This document shows, piece after piece, positions 1-5,160 of a DNA stretch of 5,562 bases. Where the stretch lies: positions 1 to 5,562 of the forward strand of contig SKIE01000044.1 in the NCBI GenBank assembly GCA_007116585.1, read 5' to 3'. Positions within the stretch are counted from its first letter, which is position 1. Each line of letters starts with the position of its first letter. Under the pieces are notes generated by a model, which did not search any database, was not told the origin of the DNA, and saw only the letters and a program-made list of their open reading frames with translations. A program made the position numbers and the translations under genes. The stretch is from Wenzhouxiangella sp. Its GTDB lineage: Bacteria > Pseudomonadota > Gammaproteobacteria > Xanthomonadales > Wenzhouxiangellaceae.

Positions 1-15
1 ATGATCTTCATTTAT

Positions 16-879
16 CTATGCGGTTTGGCGGCGCGGACGCAGGCCGGCCGGCAGGCGCGCGGCCTCGCCCAGCTGTGGCTGGCCATTCTCGTACCAGACG
101 ATGGCACCGGTCGGGCAGCGGTCGATAGCAGCGCGCGGCGGGCGACCGCTGGCCTGCGGGCGCAGGCGCGGCAGGTTGTCTTCAAGAGACAGCCAGTCCG
201 GCGCGTCCTGGGTGCAGCGCGCGCAGGCCGTGCAGGCCACGCGGCAGACCTCGACCAGGTCGTTGCCGGCCAGCGGATTGTTGCAGGCCACCCACAGCGG
301 CTGATCTTCCGGCACGATGGAAAACAGATCCTTGGGGCAGGCGCGCACGCAGTCGCCGCAGGCGGTGCACTTGTCTTCATCGACAATCGGCAGGCCGGCC
401 GGGCTGAGGGCAATGGCGTCGTAATCACACGAGACCTCGCAGTCACCCAGTCCCAGGCAGCCCCAGCTGCAGGCCTTGCCGCCGCCGGCAACCACCGCGG
501 CCGCCGCGCAGGTCGACGGGCCCCGGTAGGTACCCAGGAACCGGGCCGTGTCGCGATCTCCGGCGCAGGCCAGCCGGGCGACGCGACGGCGCGCCTCGCC
601 CACCGGCACATCCAGAAATATGGCAATGCGCAGCCGGGCTGGTTCCGAACTGACCGTGCAGCCGGCCGGGGCTTCTTCGCCGGCCAGCAGCGCTTCGGCA
701 AACGCCCGACAGCCCGGCTTGCCGCAGCCACCACAGTTGGTGCCGGGCAGCAGTTGTTCCAGCTTCTCCAGGCGCGGATCTTCCTCCACGCGCAGAAAAC
801 GGCCGGCGATCAGCAGGATCGTCGACAACATCACCGCCAGCGTGGCCAGGGCCAGGCCGGCCGCCAATGCCGAGCTCAT
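16..879 (-). CDS. rnfB: RnfB-type electron transport iron-sulfur protein (long form, 287 aa)
   Basis: RnfB is a membrane-bound iron-sulfur subunit of the Rnf complex, which couples ferredoxin/NADH electron transfer to ion movement across the inner membrane. Visible here: an N-terminal membrane helix (about residues 4-29); the RnfB Fe-S domain with C49, C52, C57 and C74 (NCGGCGKPGC); then C137/C141/C147/C151 in the RnfB-typical CLGLGDC context; a full ferredoxin motif C171/C174/C177/C181 (CTACGDCVRACP); and a third region with C199, C212, C216, C219, C222 and a lone C255 in CPTGAI. At 287 aa it is far longer than the E. coli protein (about 190 aa) and resembles the long RnfB of anaerobes such as clostridia and Bacteroides. 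The last ferredoxin pair is degenerate: A226 replaces its first Cys-Pro cysteine, and residues 243-254 lack three expected cysteines. The ATG at 879 puts the helix at the N-terminus; only a weak GACGGGG-type ribosome site precedes it. It lies 118 bp after tesB, with no rnfA upstream. The family call is strong; membership of a full Rnf complex cannot be judged from this window. Confidence 0.88.
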   Translation of the reverse strand: MSSALAAGLALATLAVMLSTILLIAGRFLRVEEDPRLEKLEQLLPGTNCGGCGKPGCRAFAEALLAGEEAPAGCTVSSEPARLRIAIFLDVPVGEARRRVARLACAGDRDTARFLGTYRGPSTCAAAAVVAGGGKACSWGCLGLGDCEVSCDYDAIALSPAGLPIVDEDKCTACGDCVRACPKDLFSIVPEDQPLWVACNNPLAGNDLVEVCRVACTACARCTQDAPDWLSLEDNLPRLRPQASGRPPRAAIDRCPTGAIVWYENGQPQLGEAARLPAGLRPRRQTA

Positions 880-947
880 GACCCCGTCCGACGCGAGGCC
901 GAGTGCACCAGTAAGTGATGCCGGGGATCGGTCTGCGTCGTGGGAAT

Positions 948-961
948 CAGCATGCTGTCAA
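948..961 (-). promoter_or_regulatory. Possible -35-like element overlapping a 10-bp palindrome upstream of rnfB
   Basis: In the 118-bp gap between tesB and rnfB the minus strand reads TTGACAGCATGCTG. This is a perfect consensus -35 hexamer (961-956) whose last two bases begin the perfect palindrome CAGCATGCTG (957-948). No convincing -10 hexamer lies 16-18 bp downstream (the position holds ACGCAG), so a sigma-70 promoter is not established. The rest of the gap shows no clear terminator. It may be an operator or chance. Confidence 0.2.
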
Positions 962-997
962 TTTAATGGGTATTTCCGGTGCAGCATTTGACACGGC

Positions 998-1867
998 TCA
1001 ATTCCGCGCGGCTTTTCGCGGCCGGATCACGCCTTCCTGACTGACCGAGGCAATCAAGTCACCCTGCCGGGTAAATATCTGTCCGCGCGAAAAGCCGCGA
1101 CCGCCGAAACCGGACGGACTGTCGCAGGCATAGAGCAACCAGTCATCCACCCGGAAGCGGCGATGAAACCACAGCGCATGATCGAGGCTGGCCATTTGCA
1201 CCCGGCGGGTGCGGAAGTCCAGTTCGTGCGGAAAAGTGGCCGTACCAAGCAATTCATAGTCCGAGACATAGGTCAGCAGGTGGCGGTGCAGCGCCTCGTC
1301 GTCGGGCAGTGTCTCCCAGGCTTTCATCCACACGTGCTTGGCCGGTGGCCGGGCCGATGGCTCGATGAATTTAGGCGGCTCGACGGGTCGAAATTCAAAT
1401 GGTGGTGCGTGCATCAGCAACCGCCGCATTTTCTCCGGCGCGTGCTCGGCCGCGGCCCGGCCCAGTTCGGTGCTGCTGGTCAGGCCTTCAGGGCCGGGCA
1501 CATCGGGCATATCGGCCTGATGTTCAAAACCGTCCTCATCGGCGTGAAACGAGGCGGCCAGGTTGAGAATCGGCCGGCCATGCTGAATGGCGACCACACG
1601 CCGGTTGGCGTAGCTGCGGCCATCGCGTGAGCGCTCGACCTGGTAGATCACCGGATGATGGAAATCACCGGGACGGAGGAAATAAGCGTGCAGGGAATGC
1701 GGCCGGCGCTCGTCCACCGTCTGGTGTGCCGCCGACAGCGCCTGCCCCAGAATCTGCCCGCCGAACACCTGCGGCGCGCCGATATCGTGGCTGTCGCCGC
1801 GAAAAATGTTGTCGTCGATCCGCTCCAGCTCGAGCAGAGCGATTACCTTGTGCAGTCCGGATGTCAA
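998..1867 (-). CDS. tesB: Acyl-CoA thioesterase II
   Basis: TesB hydrolyses medium- and long-chain acyl-CoA thioesters to free fatty acids and CoA in the cytoplasm, and has a double hot-dog fold. The protein aligns end to end with my recollection of E. coli TesB (286 aa): the QVFGGQ block at residues 33-38, HSLHAYFLRPGD at 57-68, GFEHQ at 113-117, LDHALWFHR at 228-236 and SQEGVIR at 276-282. The E. coli catalytic triad Asp204/Thr228/Gln278 corresponds to Asp203, Ser227 (conservative change) and Gln277. I prefer the TTG start at 1867, because it gives the same N-terminal length as E. coli TesB and leaves a GGA ribosome-site core 9 nt upstream. A GTG start at 1873 would add two residues but crowds that site. 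Transcription from the symporter upstream is possible, but a GC hairpin lies between them. rnfB follows on the same strand with no metabolic link that I can see. Confidence 0.93.
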   Translation of the reverse strand: MTSGLHKVIALLELERIDDNIFRGDSHDIGAPQVFGGQILGQALSAAHQTVDERRPHSLHAYFLRPGDFHHPVIYQVERSRDGRSYANRRVVAIQHGRPILNLAASFHADEDGFEHQADMPDVPGPEGLTSSTELGRAAAEHAPEKMRRLLMHAPPFEFRPVEPPKFIEPSARPPAKHVWMKAWETLPDDEALHRHLLTYVSDYELLGTATFPHELDFRTRRVQMASLDHALWFHRRFRVDDWLLYACDSPSGFGGRGFSRGQIFTRQGDLIASVSQEGVIRPRKAARN

Positions 1868-1916
1868 GAGCACTTTTCCATTAGCGGGTGGCGAACAGCA
1901 GTGTACCCAAGCAGGA

Positions 1917-1935
1917 CCGGCGCCCGTAGCGCCGG
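1917..1935 (-). terminator. GC-rich hairpin after the symporter stop codon
   Basis: A perfect 7-bp stem (CCGGCGC at 1917-1923 with GCGCCGG at 1929-1935) encloses a 5-nt loop. It begins 7 nt beyond the symporter stop codon, in the 75-bp gap before tesB. On the transcribed (minus) strand it is not followed by a T-run, so it is not a classic intrinsic terminator. It could be a weak terminator, a 3'-end stabilising hairpin, or a barrier separating symporter and tesB expression. Confidence 0.35.
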
Positions 1936-1942
1936 GACAGGA

Positions 1943-3361
1943 TCACGGGCTCGGCGCCCGCACCCTCCCCTTCCATGCAACAAACAAAGCCAGTAAAAAC
2001 GGCCCCAGGCGCTCCACGGCATTGCCTGGCGCCTGCGGGAAAAAGCTGATCAGGATGGTCAACAGTGCGCCCGTCAGCATGGCAGCGAGGCGGTAGCGGG
2101 CATCGACCGGACCGCAGAACAGCATGATGATCAGCAGCGGGCCGAAGGCGTTGCCCAGCACCTGCCAGGCAAACAGCACGCGGTCGAAGATGCTGGCCGG
2201 AAAATACAGGGCCAGCAGCACGGCTATGATGCCCAGTATCACGATGACCGCACGATCCAGCGCCAGCGAAATCCGGCCGCGGCGCAGGTCATGGCTGACC
2301 GCGCTGCCCGCCACCAGCAGCTGGCTGTCCGAGGTCGACATGATCGCCGCCAGTACCCCACCGGTCATCAAACCGCCCAGCACGGCCGGCAGCAGATCCA
2401 CCGCCAGCACCAACAGCACCGACTCGCCATCGGCCAACTCGGGCAGCAGAACCCGACCCGACCATCCCAGCAATACCATACCGATGTAAATCAGCGTGGC
2501 CCAGACCAGGGCGATGGTGCGCGCGGTCCGGATGTCGTCGCTTGAGCGCAGCGCCATGAAGCGGTTGACCACGTGCGGCTGGCCGGGATAGCCCAGTCCG
2601 ATACCGAACAAACCGGCCACGAAGACCATCGCCAGCAGCAGTGACGGTTGGTCAACCAGGCGCAGCAGGCGCGGTTCGTCCAGCGCCTGCAGACCGCTCA
2701 GCAGCCCCGCCGGCCCACCAACCGCAATCACGGCCACCAGCGGAAGAATCAGCGCCACGATCAGCATCATCAGGCCCTGCAGCGCGTCACTGACGCTGGC
2801 CGCCCAGAATCCGCCCAGGAACACGTAGGCGATGACAATCACCGCGCCCAGCACCATGGCCAGCGTCGGCCCGGCCGGCGTGGCCGTGCTGATCGCAATG
2901 CCGGCGGCCTGAAACTGCGAGGCCACATAAAGGGTGAAGCAGAACAGGATGATCACGGCACCGAGCACGCGCAGGCGCCGCTCGGCGCGCTCGGGCGTGT
3001 CGCTGGCCAGAAACTCGACCAGGGTGAGCGCACCGTTGGCCCGGCTGGCCGGCTGCAGGCGCGGGGCAATGAACACCCAGTTGATGAAAAACCCGGACAC
3101 CACGGCCGGGATCAGCCAGACCGCCTGCAAGCCCCAGGCGTAGGCCGCGCCGCTCATGCCGAGCAGGGTCCAGGCCGACGAGGAACTGGCCGAGGCGCTG
3201 AGCGCGGCGATCACCGGGCCCATGCGCCGCCCGGCCAGGTGGAAGTCCTCGCGGTCGGCGACACGGTTGCGCGCCCAGACCCCGATCCCGATCAACACGA
3301 CCAGATAGACGACGAGTGTCAGCGCGACCATGAGCCTTCCCGTTGCAATCCCAACGTTCAT
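1943..3361 (-). CDS. Sodium:solute symporter, PutP-like (SSS family)
   Basis: Inner-membrane secondary transporter of the solute:sodium symporter family, predicted to use the sodium gradient to import a small solute, with proline or a related compound most likely from its PutP resemblance. It has about twelve to thirteen hydrophobic segments across 472 residues (E. coli PutP has 502; the hydrophilic C-terminal tail is shorter). PutP-like blocks are visible: AGRR at 43-46, the TM2 region LSASASSSSAW at 54-64, ALTLVEF at 111-117, FLGGFWA at 181-187, GYPGQPHVVNRFMA at 257-270 and the TM9 region IMSTSDSQLLV at 340-350, which keeps the sodium-binding Ser-Thr pair (S342, T343; Ser340/Thr341 in PutP). 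PutP Asp55 is replaced by Ser60. I chose the ATG at 3361. An internal ATG at 3331 has a better ribosome site (GGGAAGG) and may be the true start; the frame opens further to 3466 but that part is arginine-rich, non-membrane and would run into the divergent gene. Substrate is not certain. Confidence 0.87.
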   Translation of the reverse strand: MNVGIATGRLMVALTLVVYLVVLIGIGVWARNRVADREDFHLAGRRMGPVIAALSASASSSSAWTLLGMSGAAYAWGLQAVWLIPAVVSGFFINWVFIAPRLQPASRANGALTLVEFLASDTPERAERRLRVLGAVIILFCFTLYVASQFQAAGIAISTATPAGPTLAMVLGAVIVIAYVFLGGFWAASVSDALQGLMMLIVALILPLVAVIAVGGPAGLLSGLQALDEPRLLRLVDQPSLLLAMVFVAGLFGIGLGYPGQPHVVNRFMALRSSDDIRTARTIALVWATLIYIGMVLLGWSGRVLLPELADGESVLLVLAVDLLPAVLGGLMTGGVLAAIMSTSDSQLLVAGSAVSHDLRRGRISLALDRAVIVILGIIAVLLALYFPASIFDRVLFAWQVLGNAFGPLLIIMLFCGPVDARYRLAAMLTGALLTILISFFPQAPGNAVERLGPFLLALFVAWKGRVRAPSP

Positions 3362-3394
3362 GGTACCCGCCGCGTCGCGCGAGACCCAACTGCC

Positions 3395-3425
3395 TTGACG
3401 ACAGCTCCGGCGCGTTCGCGTTACC
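3395..3425 (+). promoter_or_regulatory. Putative sigma-70-like promoter for the BFN-PDZ gene
   Basis: In the roughly 95-bp region between the two divergent starts, TTGACG (3395-3400) matches the -35 consensus in five of six positions. Weak -10 candidates follow: GCGTTA (3418-3423, 17-bp spacer) or GTTACC (3420-3425, 19-bp spacer). This would place transcription about 25-30 nt before the ATG at 3457. No comparable pair was seen for the divergent symporter. The -10 is poor, so confidence is low. Confidence 0.28.
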
Positions 3426-3437
3426 CTGCAGGCTGTT

Positions 3438-3447
3438 GCATCGATGC
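3438..3447. repeat. 10-bp perfect palindrome before the BFN-PDZ start
   Basis: GCATCGATGC is a perfect palindrome ending 9 bp before the ATG at 3457, inside the shared divergent regulatory region and downstream of the candidate promoter. It could be a regulator site or a small RNA structure covering the ribosome-binding region, or chance in GC-rich DNA. Confidence 0.25.
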
Positions 3448-3456
3448 GAGACTGAC

Positions 3457-4314
3457 ATGACCGCACGCCTGACGCTCGTTTTACTGCTCATCGGACTACT
3501 GCTGTGGATCATTCCCGGCCAGTCCACCGACTCGCAACGAGAGCTGGCCGTCCCCGAAGACGAGTTGGTCGCGGTGGAGCTGGCCTCGGTCGGCATCGTG
3601 CCCATGGCGGGCACGCCGGTTGTGCTGCTGCGCGAGCCCGAGTCCGGCTCGGTCGTACCCATCTTTATCGGGCCCAACGAGGCCCGCGCCATCATCACCG
3701 CCCAGCGATCCATGGAAGTGCCCCGCCCCATGACCCATGATCTGGCGACCAGCATCATCGGCGCGCTGGGCGGGACGCTGGAACGAGTGATCGTCGATGA
3801 ATTGCGCGACGGGACTTACCTGGGCGCGCTGGACGTGGCGCGGAAAGGCGGCGACAACGTGCTGATCGATTCACGCCCCAGCGATGCGCTGGCGCTGGCG
3901 GTGCGGCTGGACGCCCCAATCTTCGTCGCACCTGAAGTGCTTGAGGCCGGCGAGGACATTCCGTTTGAAGGACTGGGCGATGACGAAGACGTAGTGACCG
4001 CCCTGGGCATTACCGTGATGCTGCCCGGCAGTGACCTGCGCGACGCGCTCGACCTGCCCGAGGGGCCGGGTGTCCTGGTCAGCGAAGCGCGCGGCCTGGC
4101 ATCGCTGGCCGGCATCCAGCCCGGAGCCTTCATCACCAAGGTCAACGAGCAATCCGTCCCCAGCCCCCTGGCTTTTCTGGAGCTTGTTTCCGACACGCCG
4201 CGCGGGGAGAAGGCCATCATCGAGTACTGGCGAGACGGCGAGACGCGCACGGTCGAAATCGATACCGACGTCCCCGCCGACGCGCCGCGTCGGCAGCGGC
4301 GCGACAGCCTGTAA
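3457..4314 (+). CDS. Membrane-anchored bifunctional nuclease (BFN/DUF151) domain protein with C-terminal PDZ domain
   Basis: A 285-residue protein in three parts. Residues about 5-19 are a strongly hydrophobic helix after an N-terminal arginine, a signal anchor or signal peptide with no clear cleavage motif, suggesting a periplasmic or membrane location. Residues about 36-170 match the BFN/DUF151 family: VPIFIGPNEARAI at 67-79, RPMTHDL at 90-96, SRPSDALALAVRL at 139-151 and PIFVAPEVL at 154-162. Members of this family have been reported to have DNase/RNase activity, but many are uncharacterised. Residues about 184-268 resemble a PDZ domain of the HtrA/DegP type (GVLVSEARGLASLAGIQPG at 205-223, then TKVN and the RDGETRTVEI strand), which usually binds protein C-termini. 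The ATG at 3457 is chosen because it directly precedes the hydrophobic helix; upstream in-frame codons (to 3343) overlap the divergent symporter start. The ribosome site (GCGAGA) is weak. It lies ahead of the ars operon, with its own 81-bp gap, and has no evident role in arsenic handling. Confidence 0.82.
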   Translation: MTARLTLVLLLIGLLLWIIPGQSTDSQRELAVPEDELVAVELASVGIVPMAGTPVVLLREPESGSVVPIFIGPNEARAIITAQRSMEVPRPMTHDLATSIIGALGGTLERVIVDELRDGTYLGALDVARKGGDNVLIDSRPSDALALAVRLDAPIFVAPEVLEAGEDIPFEGLGDDEDVVTALGITVMLPGSDLRDALDLPEGPGVLVSEARGLASLAGIQPGAFITKVNEQSVPSPLAFLELVSDTPRGEKAIIEYWRDGETRTVEIDTDVPADAPRRQRRDSL

Positions 4315-4326
4315 GGTCAATCAGAG

Positions 4327-4357
4327 GCAGAGGCAGCAATGTGCCGCCCTCCTCTGC
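4327..4357 (+). terminator. Weak hairpin after the BFN-PDZ gene
   Basis: GCAGAGG (4327-4333) pairs perfectly with CCTCTGC (4351-4357) around a 17-nt loop, starting 12 nt after the stop codon at 4312-4314. There is no T-run after it and the loop is long, so termination is only a possibility. The left arm also supplies a GAGG ribosome-site-like sequence for an alternative upstream arsR start at 4339. Confidence 0.22.
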
Positions 4358-4362
4358 TAAAC

Positions 4363-4394
4363 TTGGAATCTTATATATCTGCATATACGCATAT
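4363..4394 (+). promoter_or_regulatory. AT-rich arsR promoter/operator with ATAT units every 8 bp
   Basis: Within a GC-rich window this stretch is strikingly AT-rich. ATAT occurs at 4375-4378, 4383-4386 and 4391-4394, giving imperfect 8-bp tandem units ATATCTGC, ATATACGC, ATAT; the last two form a 12-bp element (4383-4394) that is symmetric at 10 of 12 positions. ArsR-family repressors usually bind such AT-rich dyads over their own promoter. Candidate promoter parts are TTGGAA (4363-4368) as -35 and TATATC (4374-4379) or TATACG (4384-4389) as -10; the latter would start transcription at about the arsR ATG itself. The function is inferred from position and composition. Confidence 0.55.
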
Positions 4395-4395
4395 C

Positions 4396-4728
4396 ATGAA
4401 AACCGAAAAGGTGTTCCGCGCGCTCTCTGATCGAACCCGCCTGCATCTGATGTTGTTGCTGCTCGGCGAAGACCGTTTGTGCGTGTGCGAACTGGTTCAC
4501 GCGCTCGACGCCAGCCAGTCCCGGATTTCCCGCCATCTGGGCCAGTTGCGGGATCTGGGCATGGTGCTGGATGAACGACGCGGGCAGTGGGTGTACTACC
4601 GCCTGCACCCCGCGCTGCCGGAATGGGTCCAGCGCGTCCTCGACACCGCGGCGGAAGCCGAGAGCCTGCAGCCGATCCAGACCCGTCTGGCCGGCATGCC
4701 CAACCGGCCGCTGGCCGGATGCGATTGA
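4396..4728 (+). CDS. arsR: Arsenic-responsive repressor, ArsR/SmtB family
   Basis: A 110-residue winged-helix repressor that binds the ars operator as a dimer and is released by As(III) or Sb(III). It closely resembles E. coli Ars[17 protein letters not shown] at 7-22, the metal-site start LCVCEL at 28-33, the recognition helix [16 protein letters not shown] at 40-55, and the wing [10 protein letters not shown] at 61-70. C29 and C31 match the Cys32/Cys34 pair of plasmid R773 ArsR, but the third ligand position (Cys37) is V34; a lone C109 sits near the C-terminus. In E. coli-type ArsR the two-cysteine pair has been reported to be enough for induction. The ATG at 4396 is where family members begin, but no ribosome site precedes it, so translation may be leaderless or from a very short leader. 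An in-frame ATG at 4339 with a GAGG site would add 19 unconserved residues and place the operator inside the gene. The stop codon overlaps the arsC ribosome site. Confidence 0.93.
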   Translation: MKTEKVFRALSDRTRLHLMLLLLGEDRLCVCELVHALDASQSRISRHLGQLRDLGMVLDERRGQWVYYRLHPALPEWVQRVLDTAAEAESLQPIQTRLAGMPNRPLAGCD

Positions 4729-4731
4729 GGA
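4727..4731 (+). promoter_or_regulatory. Ribosome-binding site of arsC overlapping the arsR stop
   Basis: GAGGA lies 5 nt before the arsC ATG at 4737 and shares its first two bases with the arsR TGA stop. This decides the arsC start and suggests translational coupling of the two genes. Confidence 0.7.
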
Positions 4732-4736
4732 CAGCC

Positions 4737-5159
4737 ATGCGCATTCTGTTTTTGTGTACCGGCAACTCCTGCCGCTCGCAAATGGCCGAAGGCTTCGCCC
4801 GTCATCTGGCCGGAGACCGTGCCGAGATTGTTTCAGCCGGCATCGAGGCCCACGGCAAGAATCCGCGCGCGATCGCGGCCATGGCCGAGGTCGGCATTGA
4901 CATTTCGGCCCAGGAATCCACCCGTCTCAGCGACGAGATGCTGGACGGCTGCGACCTGGTGGTCACCGTGTGCGGGCACGCCGATGAGCACTGCCCGGTC
5001 CTGCCGCCGGACGTGCGACGGGTGCACTGGCCATTACCCGATCCGGCCAAAGCGCGCGGCAGCGAAGAGCAGATTCGTGACCAGTTTCGCGCCGTGCGCG
5101 ACGACATCGCTCAGCGCGTGCGCGAATTGATCGAACAGCCAATCCAATCCAGGGAATAG
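4737..5159 (+). CDS. arsC: Arsenate reductase, thioredoxin-coupled (low-molecular-weight phosphatase fold)
   Basis: A 140-residue cytoplasmic enzyme that reduces arsenate to arsenite using a cascade of three cysteines, recycled by thioredoxin. It resembles ArsC of Staphylococcus plasmid pI258: the phosphate-binding loop CTGNSCRS starts with the nucleophile C7 and ends in R13-S14; SAGIEAHG at 33-40 is conserved; the redox pair C79 and C86 keeps the seven-residue spacing (Cys82/Cys89 in pI258) in [13 protein letters not shown]; and D102-P103 supplies the general-acid loop. All catalytic residues I can check are present. It is not the glutaredoxin-dependent ArsC of E. coli R773. The start at 4737 is set by a GAGGA site and by homologs beginning with the RILFLCTGN strand; the frame extends upstream through arsR but that is not conserved. 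It sits 8 bp after arsR and 1 nt before the ACR3 gene, so the three are one operon. Confidence 0.95.
   Translation: MRILFLCTGNSCRSQMAEGFARHLAGDRAEIVSAGIEAHGKNPRAIAAMAEVGIDISAQESTRLSDEMLDGCDLVVTVCGHADEHCPVLPPDVRRVHWPLPDPAKARGSEEQIRDQFRAVRDDIAQRVRELIEQPIQSRE
5151..5155 (+). promoter_or_regulatory. Ribosome-binding site of the ACR3 gene
   Basis: AGGGA at the very end of arsC lies 5 nt before the ATG at 5161. The arsC TAG stop and this ATG are separated by one base, consistent with coupled translation. Confidence 0.65.
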
Positions 5160-5160
5160 A

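Noticed and set aside
1..11. ATG on the minus strand at 11-9 as the start of the gene after rnfB.
   Set aside because: Only three codons are in the window and no ribosome site is visible, so a gene cannot be supported.
1..918. Long plus-strand open frame (305 codons) opposite rnfB, and other long frames opposite or offset within the symporter (2648-3460 plus, 2787-3758 minus).
   Set aside because: They are Ala/Arg/Gly/Gln-rich shadow frames of high-GC genes, with no recognisable domain, and each lies over a gene with clear family motifs.
998..1867. Possible loss of the TesB catalytic threonine.
   Set aside because: On alignment the position holds serine (Ser227), a conservative change; Asp203 and Gln277 are present, so the triad looks intact.
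3343..3456. Longer BFN-PDZ protein starting at a TTG at 3343.
   Set aside because: It would bury the hydrophobic signal anchor 40 residues inside the protein and overlap the symporter start; the ATG at 3457 fits better.
3362..3466. Longer symporter start at 3466 adding 35 residues.
   Set aside because: The added part is Arg/Ser/Cys-rich, not membrane-like, not found in PutP-type proteins, and would overlap the divergent gene start.
4587..4736. Extended arsC frame reaching back through arsR.
   Set aside because: The extension is an out-of-frame reading of arsR; homologs start at the strand before the CTGNSCR loop and a good ribosome site marks 4737.
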